Below the pieces are notes generated by a model. That model did not search any database. It was given only the letters and a program-made list of their open reading frames with translations, and had not been told where the DNA came from. Source: Allobosea sp. CRIB-10 (GTDB taxonomy: Bacteria; Pseudomonadota; Alphaproteobacteria; Rhizobiales; Beijerinckiaceae). From it: a stretch of DNA of 64,000 nucleotides. A program made the position numbers and the translations under genes. The stretch spans positions 1 to 64,000 of the forward strand of contig NZ_FOKP01000029.1 in NCBI RefSeq assembly GCF_900112185.1. The letters run 5' to 3'. Shown piece by piece: positions 43,823 through 52,803 of the stretch (position 1 is its first letter; every line of letters starts with the position of its first letter).

Positions 43823-44251
43823 ATGCGACGTCGTTGCGCCTATGTCTTGCTCGTGGCTTCGACCTTGTTCGTTCCGGCCTTGCCTGCCGGCGCCGAGCCC
43901 CGCGCGCCGCTAGCCGCCGGCGGCTGCTGGATGGTGCTGCCCAAGGGCGAGAAGCCCGAACGCGGCAATGCGGCCGAAGTCTTGTGCCTCCGCCGGGACG
44001 GCTATGGCCGTGTCCGCGAAAGCTCCTTCTACGGCGATGTCGCCGGCTGCGGCCGGGTGACCTACCGCACGAGCAACGGCCCGACCCTGGTCGAGATCGA
44101 CTTCAGCGCCTGCACCAACGGCGCGCCGAACCACAGCCTGCTTTGCGCGAGCGGCTCCGGGCGCAACCCTGTGCCCTGTCTCCAGAGGGTGCCCGGCGAC
44201 GACGAGCCGGTGGAGATGGAGCTTTATCCGCTGGACGGAGCAGGCTCGTGA
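43823..44251 (+). CDS. Exported disulfide-rich hypothetical protein
   Basis: 142 residues from the ATG at 43823, with AGGAG at 43812-43816. Signal peptide MRRRCAYVLLVASTLFVPALPAGA. The mature part has six Cys and reads GGCWMVLPKGEKPERG...EVLCLRRDG, a small secreted lipocalin- or inhibitor-like spacing, but I do not recognise the family. Its stop overlaps the GTG of the next gene (GTGA), marking an operon. Confidence 0.6.
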   Translation: MRRRCAYVLLVASTLFVPALPAGAEPRAPLAAGGCWMVLPKGEKPERGNAAEVLCLRRDGYGRVRESSFYGDVAGCGRVTYRTSNGPTLVEIDFSACTNGAPNHSLLCASGSGRNPVPCLQRVPGDDEPVEMELYPLDGAGS

Positions 44252-44706
44252 GGTCCGCTTGCCTCCTCGCCACCGTGCTCGGCCCGCTGCTCCTGCAGCC
44301 TGTCCCGGTGCACGCTTCCGATTGCCCGGAGGGCAGGGCCCGGCCGCTTCCGGTGAAGGCCCCGATCGAACACCGGTTCGGGCACCGCCTGCATCCCGTC
44401 ATCGGCATGGCGGTCTTCCAGCCGAACATGGTCTTCCGCACTCTCAGCGGCCAGGCCGTGGTGACGGTGCGAGCCGGCCGGGTCGAGCCCGTCGAAGCCA
44501 CGCGGATCGGCCGCTTCGTGCGGATCCGGCAGCGCGACGGCAGCGAACTGCGCTACGGGCCGCTGTCGCAGCTCCGCGTCCGCGCCGGGCGCTGCGTCGC
44601 GGCCGGCGCGAGACTGGGCCGCACGACCTCGTCGCCCTTCACGCTCGCCCTGCGGCGAAACGAGCGATGGATCGATCCTGCGCCCTCGATGGGAGAGGCC
44701 CGGTGA
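44248..44706 (+). CDS. Exported protein with a degenerate LytM (M23-like) domain
   Basis: 152 residues from a GTG overlapping the previous stop. A signal peptide (ACLLATVLGPLLLQPVPVHA) is followed by EHRFGHRLHPVIGMAVFQPNMVF, GQAVVTVRAGRVEPVEATRIGRFVRIRQRDGSELRYGPL and VAAGARLG. That is the LytM order (GxRxHP, inner strands, a YxHL-like turn, VxxGxxIG), but the zinc ligands are lost: QPN instead of HxGxD and YGPL instead of YAHL. Probably a peptidoglycan-binding or regulatory pseudo-enzyme (inference). Confidence 0.6.
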   Translation: MRSACLLATVLGPLLLQPVPVHASDCPEGRARPLPVKAPIEHRFGHRLHPVIGMAVFQPNMVFRTLSGQAVVTVRAGRVEPVEATRIGRFVRIRQRDGSELRYGPLSQLRVRAGRCVAAGARLGRTTSSPFTLALRRNERWIDPAPSMGEAR

Positions 44707-44822
44707 TCTCCCGCCTCGCCGGAATTGCCCGCCAAGAGGAGGCAATGCACGGCAAGCCGGCGCAATGGCGCGGCGGGCCCGATCCGGAGCAGAAAGTCTC
44801 GATCCGCAGTTCGAGGGACCTC

Positions 44823-45314
44823 ATGCAAACACGCCGCTTTCTGTTGCCCCTGTTGACCCTGCCGCTGCTGTCCTCGGTTGCCGCGGCGGAGGCGACGTGC
44901 GGTCCGCGTGGCGGCGCGCTGATCGTCCGGCCGCGCCGGCCGGCGGAGCCGCTGTCGGCGCAGCTCTATGCGCTCGGCCCGCTGGTCCATGACGCGACGC
45001 TCGGGCTCGCCTTGCAGCGAGCCTGGAGCTGCTTCACGCCGGAGGAGGCCGTGCGAATGCGCTCGGCACTTGCCTGGGCGCGGGACGCGGTATCCCGGCC
45101 TGGCTTCGGCGAGATCAGGCCGGCGGTGCTGAAGACGGCCCGGAGGCGGGGCAAGGAAGCGGCCGCGCGGCTGGTGGCGAAGGGCGCCGGCAGCGAGGAG
45201 GCACGCGTCATGCAGGCCTCGTTGCGCTATGTTTTCGCGAGGGAAGAGGTCGGGGGGACGAGCGCCCGTCGGATCTGTGACGGCGATCGCTCGATCAGGG
45301 GGAATTCACGATGA
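44823..45314 (+). CDS. Small exported hypothetical protein
   Basis: 163 residues from the ATG at 44823, preceded by GAGG; a GTG at 44703 overlapping the previous stop would add 40 residues that do not look like protein. Signal peptide TRRFLLPLLTLPLLSSVAAAE. The mature part is helical and basic with two Cys. No family recognised. Its stop overlaps the next start (ATGA). Confidence 0.55.
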   Translation: MQTRRFLLPLLTLPLLSSVAAAEATCGPRGGALIVRPRRPAEPLSAQLYALGPLVHDATLGLALQRAWSCFTPEEAVRMRSALAWARDAVSRPGFGEIRPAVLKTARRRGKEAAARLVAKGAGSEEARVMQASLRYVFAREEVGGTSARRICDGDRSIRGNSR

Positions 45315-45943
45315 CAGGACAGACGGTCGCCGAAGGCGGCGAGACCTTCAGGGATGCTTTCGACGGTTCGCTCAGGCGGCCCACCAAGCCGTTGACAATC
45401 GCGATGTTCCTCGCCCTCGGCGCCTTCGCCGCCGTCGCGGCGATCTACCTCATGTTCGTGTTCGTGCCGCAAAACGGATTCCCGGCGATCCGCGATTGGT
45501 GGGCCGGGCTCGGAACCCGGTCCTTGCGCGGCGAATCCGCCGCCTTCTCCTCGATCGCGATGGGCGCGGTCGCGACGATTGTCGTCGCCTCCTTCGCAGC
45601 CTTCACGCTGACGGAGGCCATTGCGGATCTGCGCAAGGAAAGGCCGTTGCGGGGCCTCGGCCGGGAGCTCGTCGTCATTCGCGAGCTGACGGAAGACGGC
45701 GTCGGCTATCGGGAGGGCGACATCCGGACGGTGCACGTGCCCTGGGCGCAGGTGCAGGAGCTGCGCTCGATGGATCTGCCGGCCTTCGAGGGCAAGCTCT
45801 TCTTCGTCATCGAGCTGAAGAGCCCGATCCACGAACGCGGTCGTCTCGTCTTCTGGGACGGGCAGGATCGTCACAACAGCATCGCCGGTCGTCTCCGCGA
45901 ACGCCTGGCGACGTGCCGCGCCGCGCAAGCCGCCGCCGGCTGA
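45311..45943 (+). CDS. Membrane protein with PH-like C-terminal part
   Basis: 210 residues. Two membrane segments (about 30-52 and 80-103) are followed by a strand-rich cytosolic part: RELVVIRELTEDGVGYREGDIRTVHVPWAQVQELRSMD, then LFFVIELKSP. The W-x-x-V turn after a charged strand resembles bacterial PH-like domains and the C-terminal segments of the membrane proteins at 49551 and 50728. Coupled to the gene upstream (ATGA) and 17 bases before the repeat protein. Confidence 0.55.
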   Translation: MTGQTVAEGGETFRDAFDGSLRRPTKPLTIAMFLALGAFAAVAAIYLMFVFVPQNGFPAIRDWWAGLGTRSLRGESAAFSSIAMGAVATIVVASFAAFTLTEAIADLRKERPLRGLGRELVVIRELTEDGVGYREGDIRTVHVPWAQVQELRSMDLPAFEGKLFFVIELKSPIHERGRLVFWDGQDRHNSIAGRLRERLATCRAAQAAAG

Positions 45944-45960
45944 AGAGAAGGAGGGGACCG

Positions 45961-48246
45961 ATGCGGAAGTTGAATGCCTTTCCCTGTTTCGTGCTGTGCG
46001 GCCCCTTCCAAGGTTACGGCCCGGCACTGCCTGCCTTCGGTCGCTTCGAGCGGATCGAGTGGCCGATGTATTCCCGGGGAGATTTCACGCGGCCGCTCCG
46101 CTTCACCGGAATGCTGGACCTCGATGGACCACACGCGCTGGCATATCTCCACGATTCCGAATGGGCCGTGGTCCAGATCGATCGGGACGATCCTTGCGAC
46201 TGGGTTAAGCGCGAGGACGGGACGGTCGAGCCCGGTCTGGTCTGTTTTGCCTCCGGTTTCGTGCTGTTCCGCGGTCCGCGCCGGACCGCGCTCAACATAT
46301 TCACCGCTTACAAGAGCGGCATGCCCTTGAAGACGCCCCTGTCGGCGTTCCAGGATCGCACCGGCGTCGCCTCCGCCGGCGATTTCGGCGTGGCGATCGC
46401 GGGCGATGAAGGCTTCGCGCGCGCTGGCTTCTGCGGCGTCGCCCAGGCAGGAATGGCGGAGCGGCGCGGGAGTTCTGATATTTTCGCAGAGGTCGACTGG
46501 TCCGGATACTGGGCCTTTGGCGTGGCTCTGGCCGGCGTGCGTGGTAATGCGTCCGCCGGCAGGGAAGGGATTGCCGTGGTTGAGAGTGGCGGCCATGCGC
46601 GGGCGGCACATAGCGGTGTGGCGATCGCCCGCCGACATCCCCGCAAAATCGGCATCGCTCGTGGCCACTTCGGCAAATTCAGCGTCGTCGAGGCCGGCGG
46701 CAGCGGCATCGCCATCTCGCAGGCGAGTGAAGGGTCCGTGACCGTTGAGGCCCAAGGCGTCGCCGTGGCGACCGAGAACACGCGCTGGCTGGCGGTCGGC
46801 CGTGGCGGGATCGGCGTGGCGCAGGGGGATGTGGAGCAGCTGGACATCGCCGACGATGCGCTCGTCGTCGCGGCGGGATTGGAAAGCGCGATCCGTTTCC
46901 GTCTGGGCCGTCGAGCGACGCTGATCATGCGTCACCGGCGGACAGAGGGCGTTGTCAGAGTGTTCACGACCTGCGGCGGAAACCTTGAGCCCAAGGTCTA
47001 TAGCTATTGGGACGACGAGCTCCACGAGGAGTCCACCGACCGACTCGGTTCCGTCGATATCGAGCCGTGGGAGTCTGAGAAAGACGACGCGGTGTCTCTT
47101 TCCAAGTCTCCCGCCCCGGCTTTTCCCTCGGGCTTGCCGTGGTGGGTCGCCGCCCGGAACCACGATCCGGAGGCCGAAATCCTGCAAGAGCCGATACGAG
47201 AGGGAGAGATCGTCGTTCTGTGCGGCAATATTCCAGCAGCGGAGCTGGCGGCGGGGCGTAAGGACGGGAAATTGTGGCTCGGCGCCCTCATGGGCCAGGG
47301 CGATCTGCCGCTGAGCGATGGGGCACAATGCTGTCTGGTCAGGGTTGAGGGCGAGCATGCGCTCGGGCAGGGACGCGGCGAAATGGTCGGCTTCCGACAG
47401 GGGACGGCACTCTATCGCGGCACCCTGCGTGGCGCGGTCGCCTCGCTCCGCGCCGTTGGCGCCGACAAGGTGCTCGACGGCCATATCGCGCTGGCCGGGC
47501 CTGGCGGCGTCGCGCGTGTCGCGTCGCGGATGGACCCCGTGCCGCTGCCGCCTCCGCATCCCGCCGACATCGAGGAGCGCTATTACGGGACCCCGTCCAA
47601 CCTTCTGCGCGGCGACCGCACCATCGGCCGCTATCCCTCCCTCGCCGTGGCCGGAGACGAGGGTTTCGCCATCTGCGACGGCGAGGCCCATGCCGGGGAT
47701 CGCGGCGTGGCCTGTACGCGCGGCCTGGGCGTCGCGCGAGCCGGGGCCAATGGCCTCGCCCTCTGCGAGAACGGCCGCGCGATCGCCGGCGAGTCCGGGA
47801 TCGCCTTGAGTCTTCCTCTGACCTACCCCGGTGAACTTGACCACGGTGGACAGGCTGTCGCGGGCGAGCATGGCATCGCGATTGCGGAGTGGAACGGTAC
47901 GACCGCGATAGCCGGCGAGAGCGGCATCGCCATCGCCAGGGGACCATCGGGGGGCCAGGCTCGGGCGGGGGACTTGGGTGTCGCCATCGGCGCGGGGGGC
48001 GAGCAGGTCGCGGTCCATGGTGGCGGGCATGCGGTCGTCGTCGCAAAGCGGGGGCGGGTCAGCGGCTTTGACGGCGCGTTGCTCGTCGCCTGGGACGAAG
48101 CGACGAAGCGCTGGGTTCACGGCTTGGTCGGGCGGGACGGCATCGAGCCCGGTGTCGCCTATGTCGCCCGCAACGGCCGCTTCGAGCCCTGGACGAGCCC
48201 GGTGCTTGTGGAATTCCGCCACAAGCACCGACGAAGGCCGCGCTGA
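45961..48246 (+). CDS. Large Gly/Ala repeat protein, probable beta-solenoid
   Basis: 761 residues from the ATG at 45961, with GGAGG six bases upstream. Two repeat blocks (about residues 130-305 and 560-690) consist of short units ending in G-[VIF]-A: AGDFGVAIAGDEGFARAGFCGVAQAG and, later, AVAGEHGIAIAEWNG, AIAGESGIAIARG. The period of about 8-16 and the Gly/Ala/Val alternation suggest a right- or left-handed parallel beta-helix. The unit style resembles DUF7666-type repeat proteins. No signal peptide is seen, so it may be cytosolic. Linkers of about 250 residues separate the blocks. Function unknown. Confidence 0.65.
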   Translation: MRKLNAFPCFVLCGPFQGYGPALPAFGRFERIEWPMYSRGDFTRPLRFTGMLDLDGPHALAYLHDSEWAVVQIDRDDPCDWVKREDGTVEPGLVCFASGFVLFRGPRRTALNIFTAYKSGMPLKTPLSAFQDRTGVASAGDFGVAIAGDEGFARAGFCGVAQAGMAERRGSSDIFAEVDWSGYWAFGVALAGVRGNASAGREGIAVVESGGHARAAHSGVAIARRHPRKIGIARGHFGKFSVVEAGGSGIAISQASEGSVTVEAQGVAVATENTRWLAVGRGGIGVAQGDVEQLDIADDALVVAAGLESAIRFRLGRRATLIMRHRRTEGVVRVFTTCGGNLEPKVYSYWDDELHEESTDRLGSVDIEPWESEKDDAVSLSKSPAPAFPSGLPWWVAARNHDPEAEILQEPIREGEIVVLCGNIPAAELAAGRKDGKLWLGALMGQGDLPLSDGAQCCLVRVEGEHALGQGRGEMVGFRQGTALYRGTLRGAVASLRAVGADKVLDGHIALAGPGGVARVASRMDPVPLPPPHPADIEERYYGTPSNLLRGDRTIGRYPSLAVAGDEGFAICDGEAHAGDRGVACTRGLGVARAGANGLALCENGRAIAGESGIALSLPLTYPGELDHGGQAVAGEHGIAIAEWNGTTAIAGESGIAIARGPSGGQARAGDLGVAIGAGGEQVAVHGGGHAVVVAKRGRVSGFDGALLVAWDEATKRWVHGLVGRDGIEPGVAYVARNGRFEPWTSPVLVEFRHKHRRRPR

Positions 48247-48355
48247 GCGCCGGCATCCATCGGCAAGGCCGGGCAAGTCGGTGCAATACCGCGGCCGCCG
48301 CGTCGCGGCTATCCCTTCGTCCATCGGATCACCCCGACGGAACGGAGACTGAGCC

Positions 48356-48817
48356 ATGAAGAAACACCTCGCCCTCGCCGCCTTCGTCCTGCTCGCCGCG
48401 ACAGGCGCGCAGGCCCAGCAGAGCCAGCAGAAGGTCGCCGTCAAGAACCGCGATATGATCGTCGCCATCACCAGCGGGCAGCTGGAGGACAAAATCGTCG
48501 GCAAGCCCGAAATCTTCCAGCGGAGCAACATCGCCTACGCCATCGGCATGACGCGCAGCCTGCATCGGGCCTGCACCATCCTCTCGGCCGAGGACGGCGC
48601 GCGGCTGGAACGGCTCGAGCGGGCCTACCGGACGAGGAAGGCAAGCAACGAGATCGACGCGGCGATGCAGGCCATGGTGCTGGGCGAACTCGACAACGGC
48701 GCCTCCGACACGGCCGCCCTGCTCGGCCGCTACGACTGCGCGGCGCTGGAGCGCGCCAAGCTGACCGGCCCGCTGCTCGTCTTCTGGAACAAATATCTCA
48801 CCCGGCTCGCCGGGTGA
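48356..48817 (+). CDS. Small exported hypothetical protein
   Basis: 153 residues. Signal peptide MKKHLALAAFVLLAATGAQAQ. The mature part is helical with two Cys (HRACTILSAEDGAR and GRYDCAALERAK) and a conserved-looking NIAYAIGMTRSLH segment. I do not recognise the family. Co-directional with the repeat protein and the next exported protein. Confidence 0.6.
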   Translation: MKKHLALAAFVLLAATGAQAQQSQQKVAVKNRDMIVAITSGQLEDKIVGKPEIFQRSNIAYAIGMTRSLHRACTILSAEDGARLERLERAYRTRKASNEIDAAMQAMVLGELDNGASDTAALLGRYDCAALERAKLTGPLLVFWNKYLTRLAG

Positions 48818-48845
48818 GCCGCCGACACCGCAAGAGGAGGTTCCC

Positions 48846-49412
48846 ATGCTCTCTCGCATTCGCATCGTCGCCGCGGCCTCGGTCGCGGCGCTGGCCACGC
48901 TCCTGGTATTGGCGGCCTCGGCGCAGACCCTGCCCTCGCCGCGCCTCGAAGCCCAGCGCCAGGCCAATGCGCAGTTCGAGACGTTTCGGGCCCGCTGCGG
49001 CAAGGACTATGTCGTCGCCGCCGACGTCTCGCCGCCACCGCGGGGCGGCTTCACCACGACCCTGGGGACGCCTGTGCCCGGAGCGTCCTCCGGCCATACG
49101 CTCTATATCGCCTATGCCGATGTCCGCCTCGACGGGCGCGAGATCACGACCGATATCGACCGCCGCAACGGGATCGCCTGGCGCGGAACGCTGGCCTACA
49201 GCGCCGCCGCCCTGCGCCAGATCTCGGTCGGCCAGGACGGGACCAGAGGCGCCTGGAGCCCGTGGCAGCCCGCAGGGCCGATCTACACGGTGACGCTGGA
49301 GCTCAAGGACGGGAGCTGGTCGAGCCGCGGGCAGGAGATGTCGCTTCTGGGCGCGCTGGGGCGCTACGCCAAGCTGAGGCGTCCGGCCTGCGCCGAGATT
49401 CCGGCAGGCTGA
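48846..49412 (+). CDS. Exported hypothetical protein
   Basis: 188 residues with AGGAGG just before the ATG at 48846. Signal peptide (IVAAASVAALATLLVLAASAQ). The mature part is strand-rich with two Cys (FRARCGKDYVV, RRPACAEIP) and no named motif. Part of the exported-protein run, 28 bases after the previous gene. Confidence 0.6.
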   Translation: MLSRIRIVAAASVAALATLLVLAASAQTLPSPRLEAQRQANAQFETFRARCGKDYVVAADVSPPPRGGFTTTLGTPVPGASSGHTLYIAYADVRLDGREITTDIDRRNGIAWRGTLAYSAAALRQISVGQDGTRGAWSPWQPAGPIYTVTLELKDGSWSSRGQEMSLLGALGRYAKLRRPACAEIPAG

Positions 49413-49550
49413 TCCGGCGATGGCGGCGGCATTCCCACCGCGACGATCGTCCGGTTCCACTTTTCGGCGGGGCTGACCATAAGATAATCTCGAAACCGAG
49501 GCGCGCGGCGGTGATGTCTCGCCCGTTGCCCGACGAATGCGGGGGATGAC

Positions 49551-50651
49551 ATGGACGAACCAAGCGTCGCCTTCAGTGTCGAGGGCAAAACCTTTCGCAG
49601 CCCGATCGGCGTGTTTTCCATCCTTGGCGTCTGCGCTCTCGCGGGCGCCATTCTCTGCCTGTTGCAACTCGTGACCAGGCCTTTGACGCTGTCGAACGCC
49701 GTCCCGCTGCTCTTCGGCGGCGTCGGAGGACTGATCGGGCTCGCGGCCGGCCTCGGCTTTACCGCCATGCATCTCAACGCATGGCGGGCCGGGCGTGATC
49801 CGGATGCCACCGCAAGGCGGATCACGCCTCTCGTCGTCACCGCCGGCGGGATCTTCATCGACCCCTATCCCTATGCCGGTCCCGGACCTCTGGGAGCGCG
49901 CCGCCGCCGCTTCGTGCCCTGGCGGGACGTCGCCGCGATCGGGCCGGTCAAGGAAACAGGCCTGTTTCCCGTGACGGTGGCGGAGAAGGACGGGGTTCAG
50001 AAGACCGTCTACGAAATCCCCGAACAGGCGCGCGGCGAGGCCGGTGCGACGCCGTACGCCACGCTCCTCGCCGCCCGGGAGCGCTATCTGGCCGGGCTTT
50101 CATCGGCGGCCCGTGCCGCGACGGGGACGTTCCTCGTTCCGGTCGTCAGGGCGGCGCCGCCGATCTGGCGCGTGCTCGGTGGCGGCGTGCTGCTCGCGGG
50201 CGCGGCCGTCTTCGCTCTCCTGCTGACCGCGACAGCCGCGGCGACGAAGAGCGCCAATCTCGACCTCAAGGCCTTTCTCACGCTTCTGGGCTGGAGCGCG
50301 ATTATCGCGTTCGTCGCCTTTGCGATCGTCGCCGCCGCGATCGGGGCCTGGCGCGCCCGAGGCCAGCAAGCAGCCTGGCCAGTCGCCACGATCGAGGCGG
50401 ACGGCTTCACCGCCACCGCCCTACCGCATGGGGCCGGCGACCTCTTCGGCGAACTGGAAGGCCGCAGCCGCCGCGTCGCCTGGCCGGAGGTCCGACGCAT
50501 CGAGCCGCCGCTCCCCGGCGAGAACGAGTTCATCGTCGATATCGGCGAGCGCCAGCCGCTGCGGCTGCCGGCTTCCGCCAGGGCCGAAGACGGGCGGACG
50601 CTTCACCCGGCGCTAGCCGAGGCATGGCGATCATCGCGCTCGGAAAACTGA
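49551..50651 (+). CDS. Four-helix membrane protein with duplicated cytosolic domains
   Basis: 366 residues. Four membrane segments in two pairs (about 19-40, 53-78, 200-222, 240-268). Each pair is followed by a strand-rich part; the first has RRRRFVPWRDVAAIGPV, the second SRRVAWPEVRRIEPP...FIVDIGERQPLRLPASARAEDGRTL. The protein thus looks like an internal duplication of a two-helix plus PH-like unit. Its C-terminal part is closely similar to the next gene. Function unknown. Confidence 0.6.
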   Translation: MDEPSVAFSVEGKTFRSPIGVFSILGVCALAGAILCLLQLVTRPLTLSNAVPLLFGGVGGLIGLAAGLGFTAMHLNAWRAGRDPDATARRITPLVVTAGGIFIDPYPYAGPGPLGARRRRFVPWRDVAAIGPVKETGLFPVTVAEKDGVQKTVYEIPEQARGEAGATPYATLLAARERYLAGLSSAARAATGTFLVPVVRAAPPIWRVLGGGVLLAGAAVFALLLTATAAATKSANLDLKAFLTLLGWSAIIAFVAFAIVAAAIGAWRARGQQAAWPVATIEADGFTATALPHGAGDLFGELEGRSRRVAWPEVRRIEPPLPGENEFIVDIGERQPLRLPASARAEDGRTLHPALAEAWRSSRSEN

Positions 50652-50727
50652 GGTCGAGGCGGAACAACTCATCGCCGCCTCGGCTCGCGCCGCCGCGCCC
50701 TCTGGATCGGACTGCAGGAATGTCACG

Positions 50728-51168
50728 ATGACGGAGCCCATCGAGGGAACGCGCATCGTCTTCAGCATGGAAGCCAAGCCCATGCGCGCGATCAGCTGGC
50801 TCTTTCTGGCGATCGGGACGTTTTTCGTCTTTTCTGGAACGCAGATGGGATGGGTGGCGCTGAGCCAAGCGAGTGCCCCCGGATCTGAGACGACATTCTT
50901 GCTGGGGTTTGCGGCGATCGTTCTTGCGGCAGGCCTGGTGCAGCCGGCGGGCAACGACAACGGCGATCTCGAAGAGGAAGGCCACAACGTCACCTGGCAA
51001 CAGGTGCGGAACATCGAGCCGCCGATCGCAGACGAGGACAGCTTCGCCGTCGATGTCGGCTGGCGCCAGCCGCTGCGCCTGCCGACCTCGGCGAGGTCGG
51101 AGGATGGCCGCACCTTTTCCCCGGCCCTCCTCAAGCGTGGCAGGCCTGGCGCGATTCTGCCGAACTGA
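50728..51168 (+). CDS. Two-helix membrane protein paralogous to the C-terminal half of its neighbour
   Basis: 146 residues. Two membrane segments (about 19-38 and 54-72) and a C-terminal part reading VTWQQVRNIEPPIADEDSF and VDVGWRQPLRLPTSARSEDGRTF. This aligns along its length with VAWPEVRRIEPP...VDIGERQPLRLPASARAEDGRTL of the protein at 49551-50651, so the genes are tandem paralogues. Function unknown. Confidence 0.6.
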   Translation: MTEPIEGTRIVFSMEAKPMRAISWLFLAIGTFFVFSGTQMGWVALSQASAPGSETTFLLGFAAIVLAAGLVQPAGNDNGDLEEEGHNVTWQQVRNIEPPIADEDSFAVDVGWRQPLRLPTSARSEDGRTFSPALLKRGRPGAILPN

Positions 51169-51187
51169 GAGACGGGCCTGGGCCTGC

Positions 51188-52015
51188 TTAAATGAAGCCG
51201 ACCGGGGCGCCGAGCCGCGTGGGTGGCCATTTGAGATCGAACAGCAGGAACATGGCCGTCTGGACGGCATTCGGGAAATCCCCGACCGACCCGCCGGCCG
51301 CCGGGCAAGGCAACTCGCCGATGGCGGGATCGTCGAGCGAGCGCAGCAGGGCAAGGCAGGCGAGGACGAGCGTATGAGCCGGCAGGGCCACGCCGAGCTC
51401 GTAAAGCAGAGTCGCATCGGCGCGCTCGCGCGCCCGATCGACCAGCTCGCGCAGCATCGGTTGCGGCGTCCAGACCTGATCCACAAGACCCCGTCGCAAC
51501 GCCTGATCGCTCCAGTCGAGCTGAGGGGCCAGGGCCAACAGCAGCGAACCGAGAGATGGGCCCGGCTCTGCGATGTCCCTCGGCCCGGCGAAATCCGCCC
51601 AGCTCAGGCCGAGCATGGGGAACAGCCGCCCCGGCAATCCGGAGACGCCGGCCCCCTGCCAGGCATCTGGAATCCGCCCAAAGGCGACCATATGCAGCGC
51701 GCCGAGGAGAAGCTGCGAGGGGCTGCAGCGAAATTCGTCGCAAACCTCGCGAAATCGTTGGGAATGTTTCGCACGCTCACAGAGCGCCACAACCGAAGCC
51801 GGCGCCTCGGGCCAATCCTCGCCGCGCAGCACTCCTTGCAAGTCTGGCGATCGCCAATCGAGAGAAGAGGCGAGCGCTACGATGTCCGGCCCGAGGGGTG
51901 GATCGTATGGCTCCGGTGGGTAAAGGTCCGGCACCGGCATGCCCGTCGGCCTCGGGTGCCTCAGATCCTCGACGATGGCATGAAACCGGTCGAGCCAGTC
52001 GTTCCAAACGCTCAT
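51188..52015 (-). CDS. Hypothetical protein
   Basis: 275 residues from the ATG at 52015, with AGGAGG upstream on the minus strand. Pro/Leu-rich and mostly helical; no signal peptide and no motif I can name. Convergent with the small membrane protein at 50728. Confidence 0.55.
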   Translation of the reverse strand: MSVWNDWLDRFHAIVEDLRHPRPTGMPVPDLYPPEPYDPPLGPDIVALASSLDWRSPDLQGVLRGEDWPEAPASVVALCERAKHSQRFREVCDEFRCSPSQLLLGALHMVAFGRIPDAWQGAGVSGLPGRLFPMLGLSWADFAGPRDIAEPGPSLGSLLLALAPQLDWSDQALRRGLVDQVWTPQPMLRELVDRARERADATLLYELGVALPAHTLVLACLALLRSLDDPAIGELPCPAAGGSVGDFPNAVQTAMFLLFDLKWPPTRLGAPVGFI

Positions 52016-52131
52016 CACCGCCTCCTTGAACGGCTATCTTGCCGTGCCTGTGCCGACCCGGGCAATTGATGCCGATTGCATCGCATTGCGATCGGCATCC
52101 TGCCCTGCGCGATCGATCATGACCCTGTGCG

Positions 52132-52581
52132 CTATGGCCTTCGGATCGGCTCCGGCTGCTGTGAGTGGACGGCGCTCTGTTCTCTGATTGCCGTCGGGCC
52201 TCGCTCGGACCCGGGATCAATGATCGTGACGCTGACGCAGACCAACAGGAAGACCAGGATGATATTGGCGCCGCCGATCACCGATGCGAACCGCCTCGCA
52301 CCCCGCGCCCGAACAATGCCGATTGCCGCAACGCCACAAAGAAGCGCCATGGACGTGAGCTGGCCGGTTATCATCCATGCGCGGATTTCCGTGCCGACCG
52401 CATGATGGTCGATCACGAAAGGACCCGAGAGGATCATAAGACCCCAGGGTATGATCATGAACGACAGTGCGCGCAAACGACGGCGGACTTCGGACGCCCT
52501 CGGAAAGGAGCGGACGACGAGCACAGCAATCACAACGGATACCGATACGACCAACGCGAGAAACAGGACTAAATTGAGCAT
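52132..52581 (-). CDS. Small membrane protein with four predicted helices
   Basis: 149 residues. Hydrophobic segments near 2-22, 40-58, 68-88 and 97-117 (for example LVLFLALVVSVSVVIAVLVV and GANIILVFLLVCVSVTI), then a charged tail. No family recognised. Confidence 0.55.
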   Translation of the reverse strand: MLNLVLFLALVVSVSVVIAVLVVRSFPRASEVRRRLRALSFMIIPWGLMILSGPFVIDHHAVGTEIRAWMITGQLTSMALLCGVAAIGIVRARGARRFASVIGGANIILVFLLVCVSVTIIDPGSERGPTAIREQSAVHSQQPEPIRRP

Positions 52582-52803
52582 CGGAAGCGGTCTCCTTCCT
52601 CCTCAGCGCGCCCGCCGTCCCCGGTTTCGCGAAAGAATCTAGTGCATCGAAAGGTGGTGCGGAATTGCTCGGAATTGCACCGAAATCCAGTCGCCGCGCC
52701 GCTGTCACGACGGATCTGTTGCTCAAGCAGATTCACTCCAACGGGCTCGTCGAGCACGAAGGCGCGCCCAGCGGCTGCGTGAGCCCTGCCGCCAGGCGCC
52801 TCT

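Noticed and set aside
45229..48246. A 1005-residue version of the repeat protein starting at 45229
   Set aside because: The first 244 codons are the shadow of the 45311-45943 membrane protein; a strong ribosome-binding site sits before 45961.
45871..48531. Long antisense open frame (886 residues) opposite the repeat protein
   Set aside because: Composition is the complement of a GC-rich coding strand; no start signal or family features, while the plus strand shows clear repeats.
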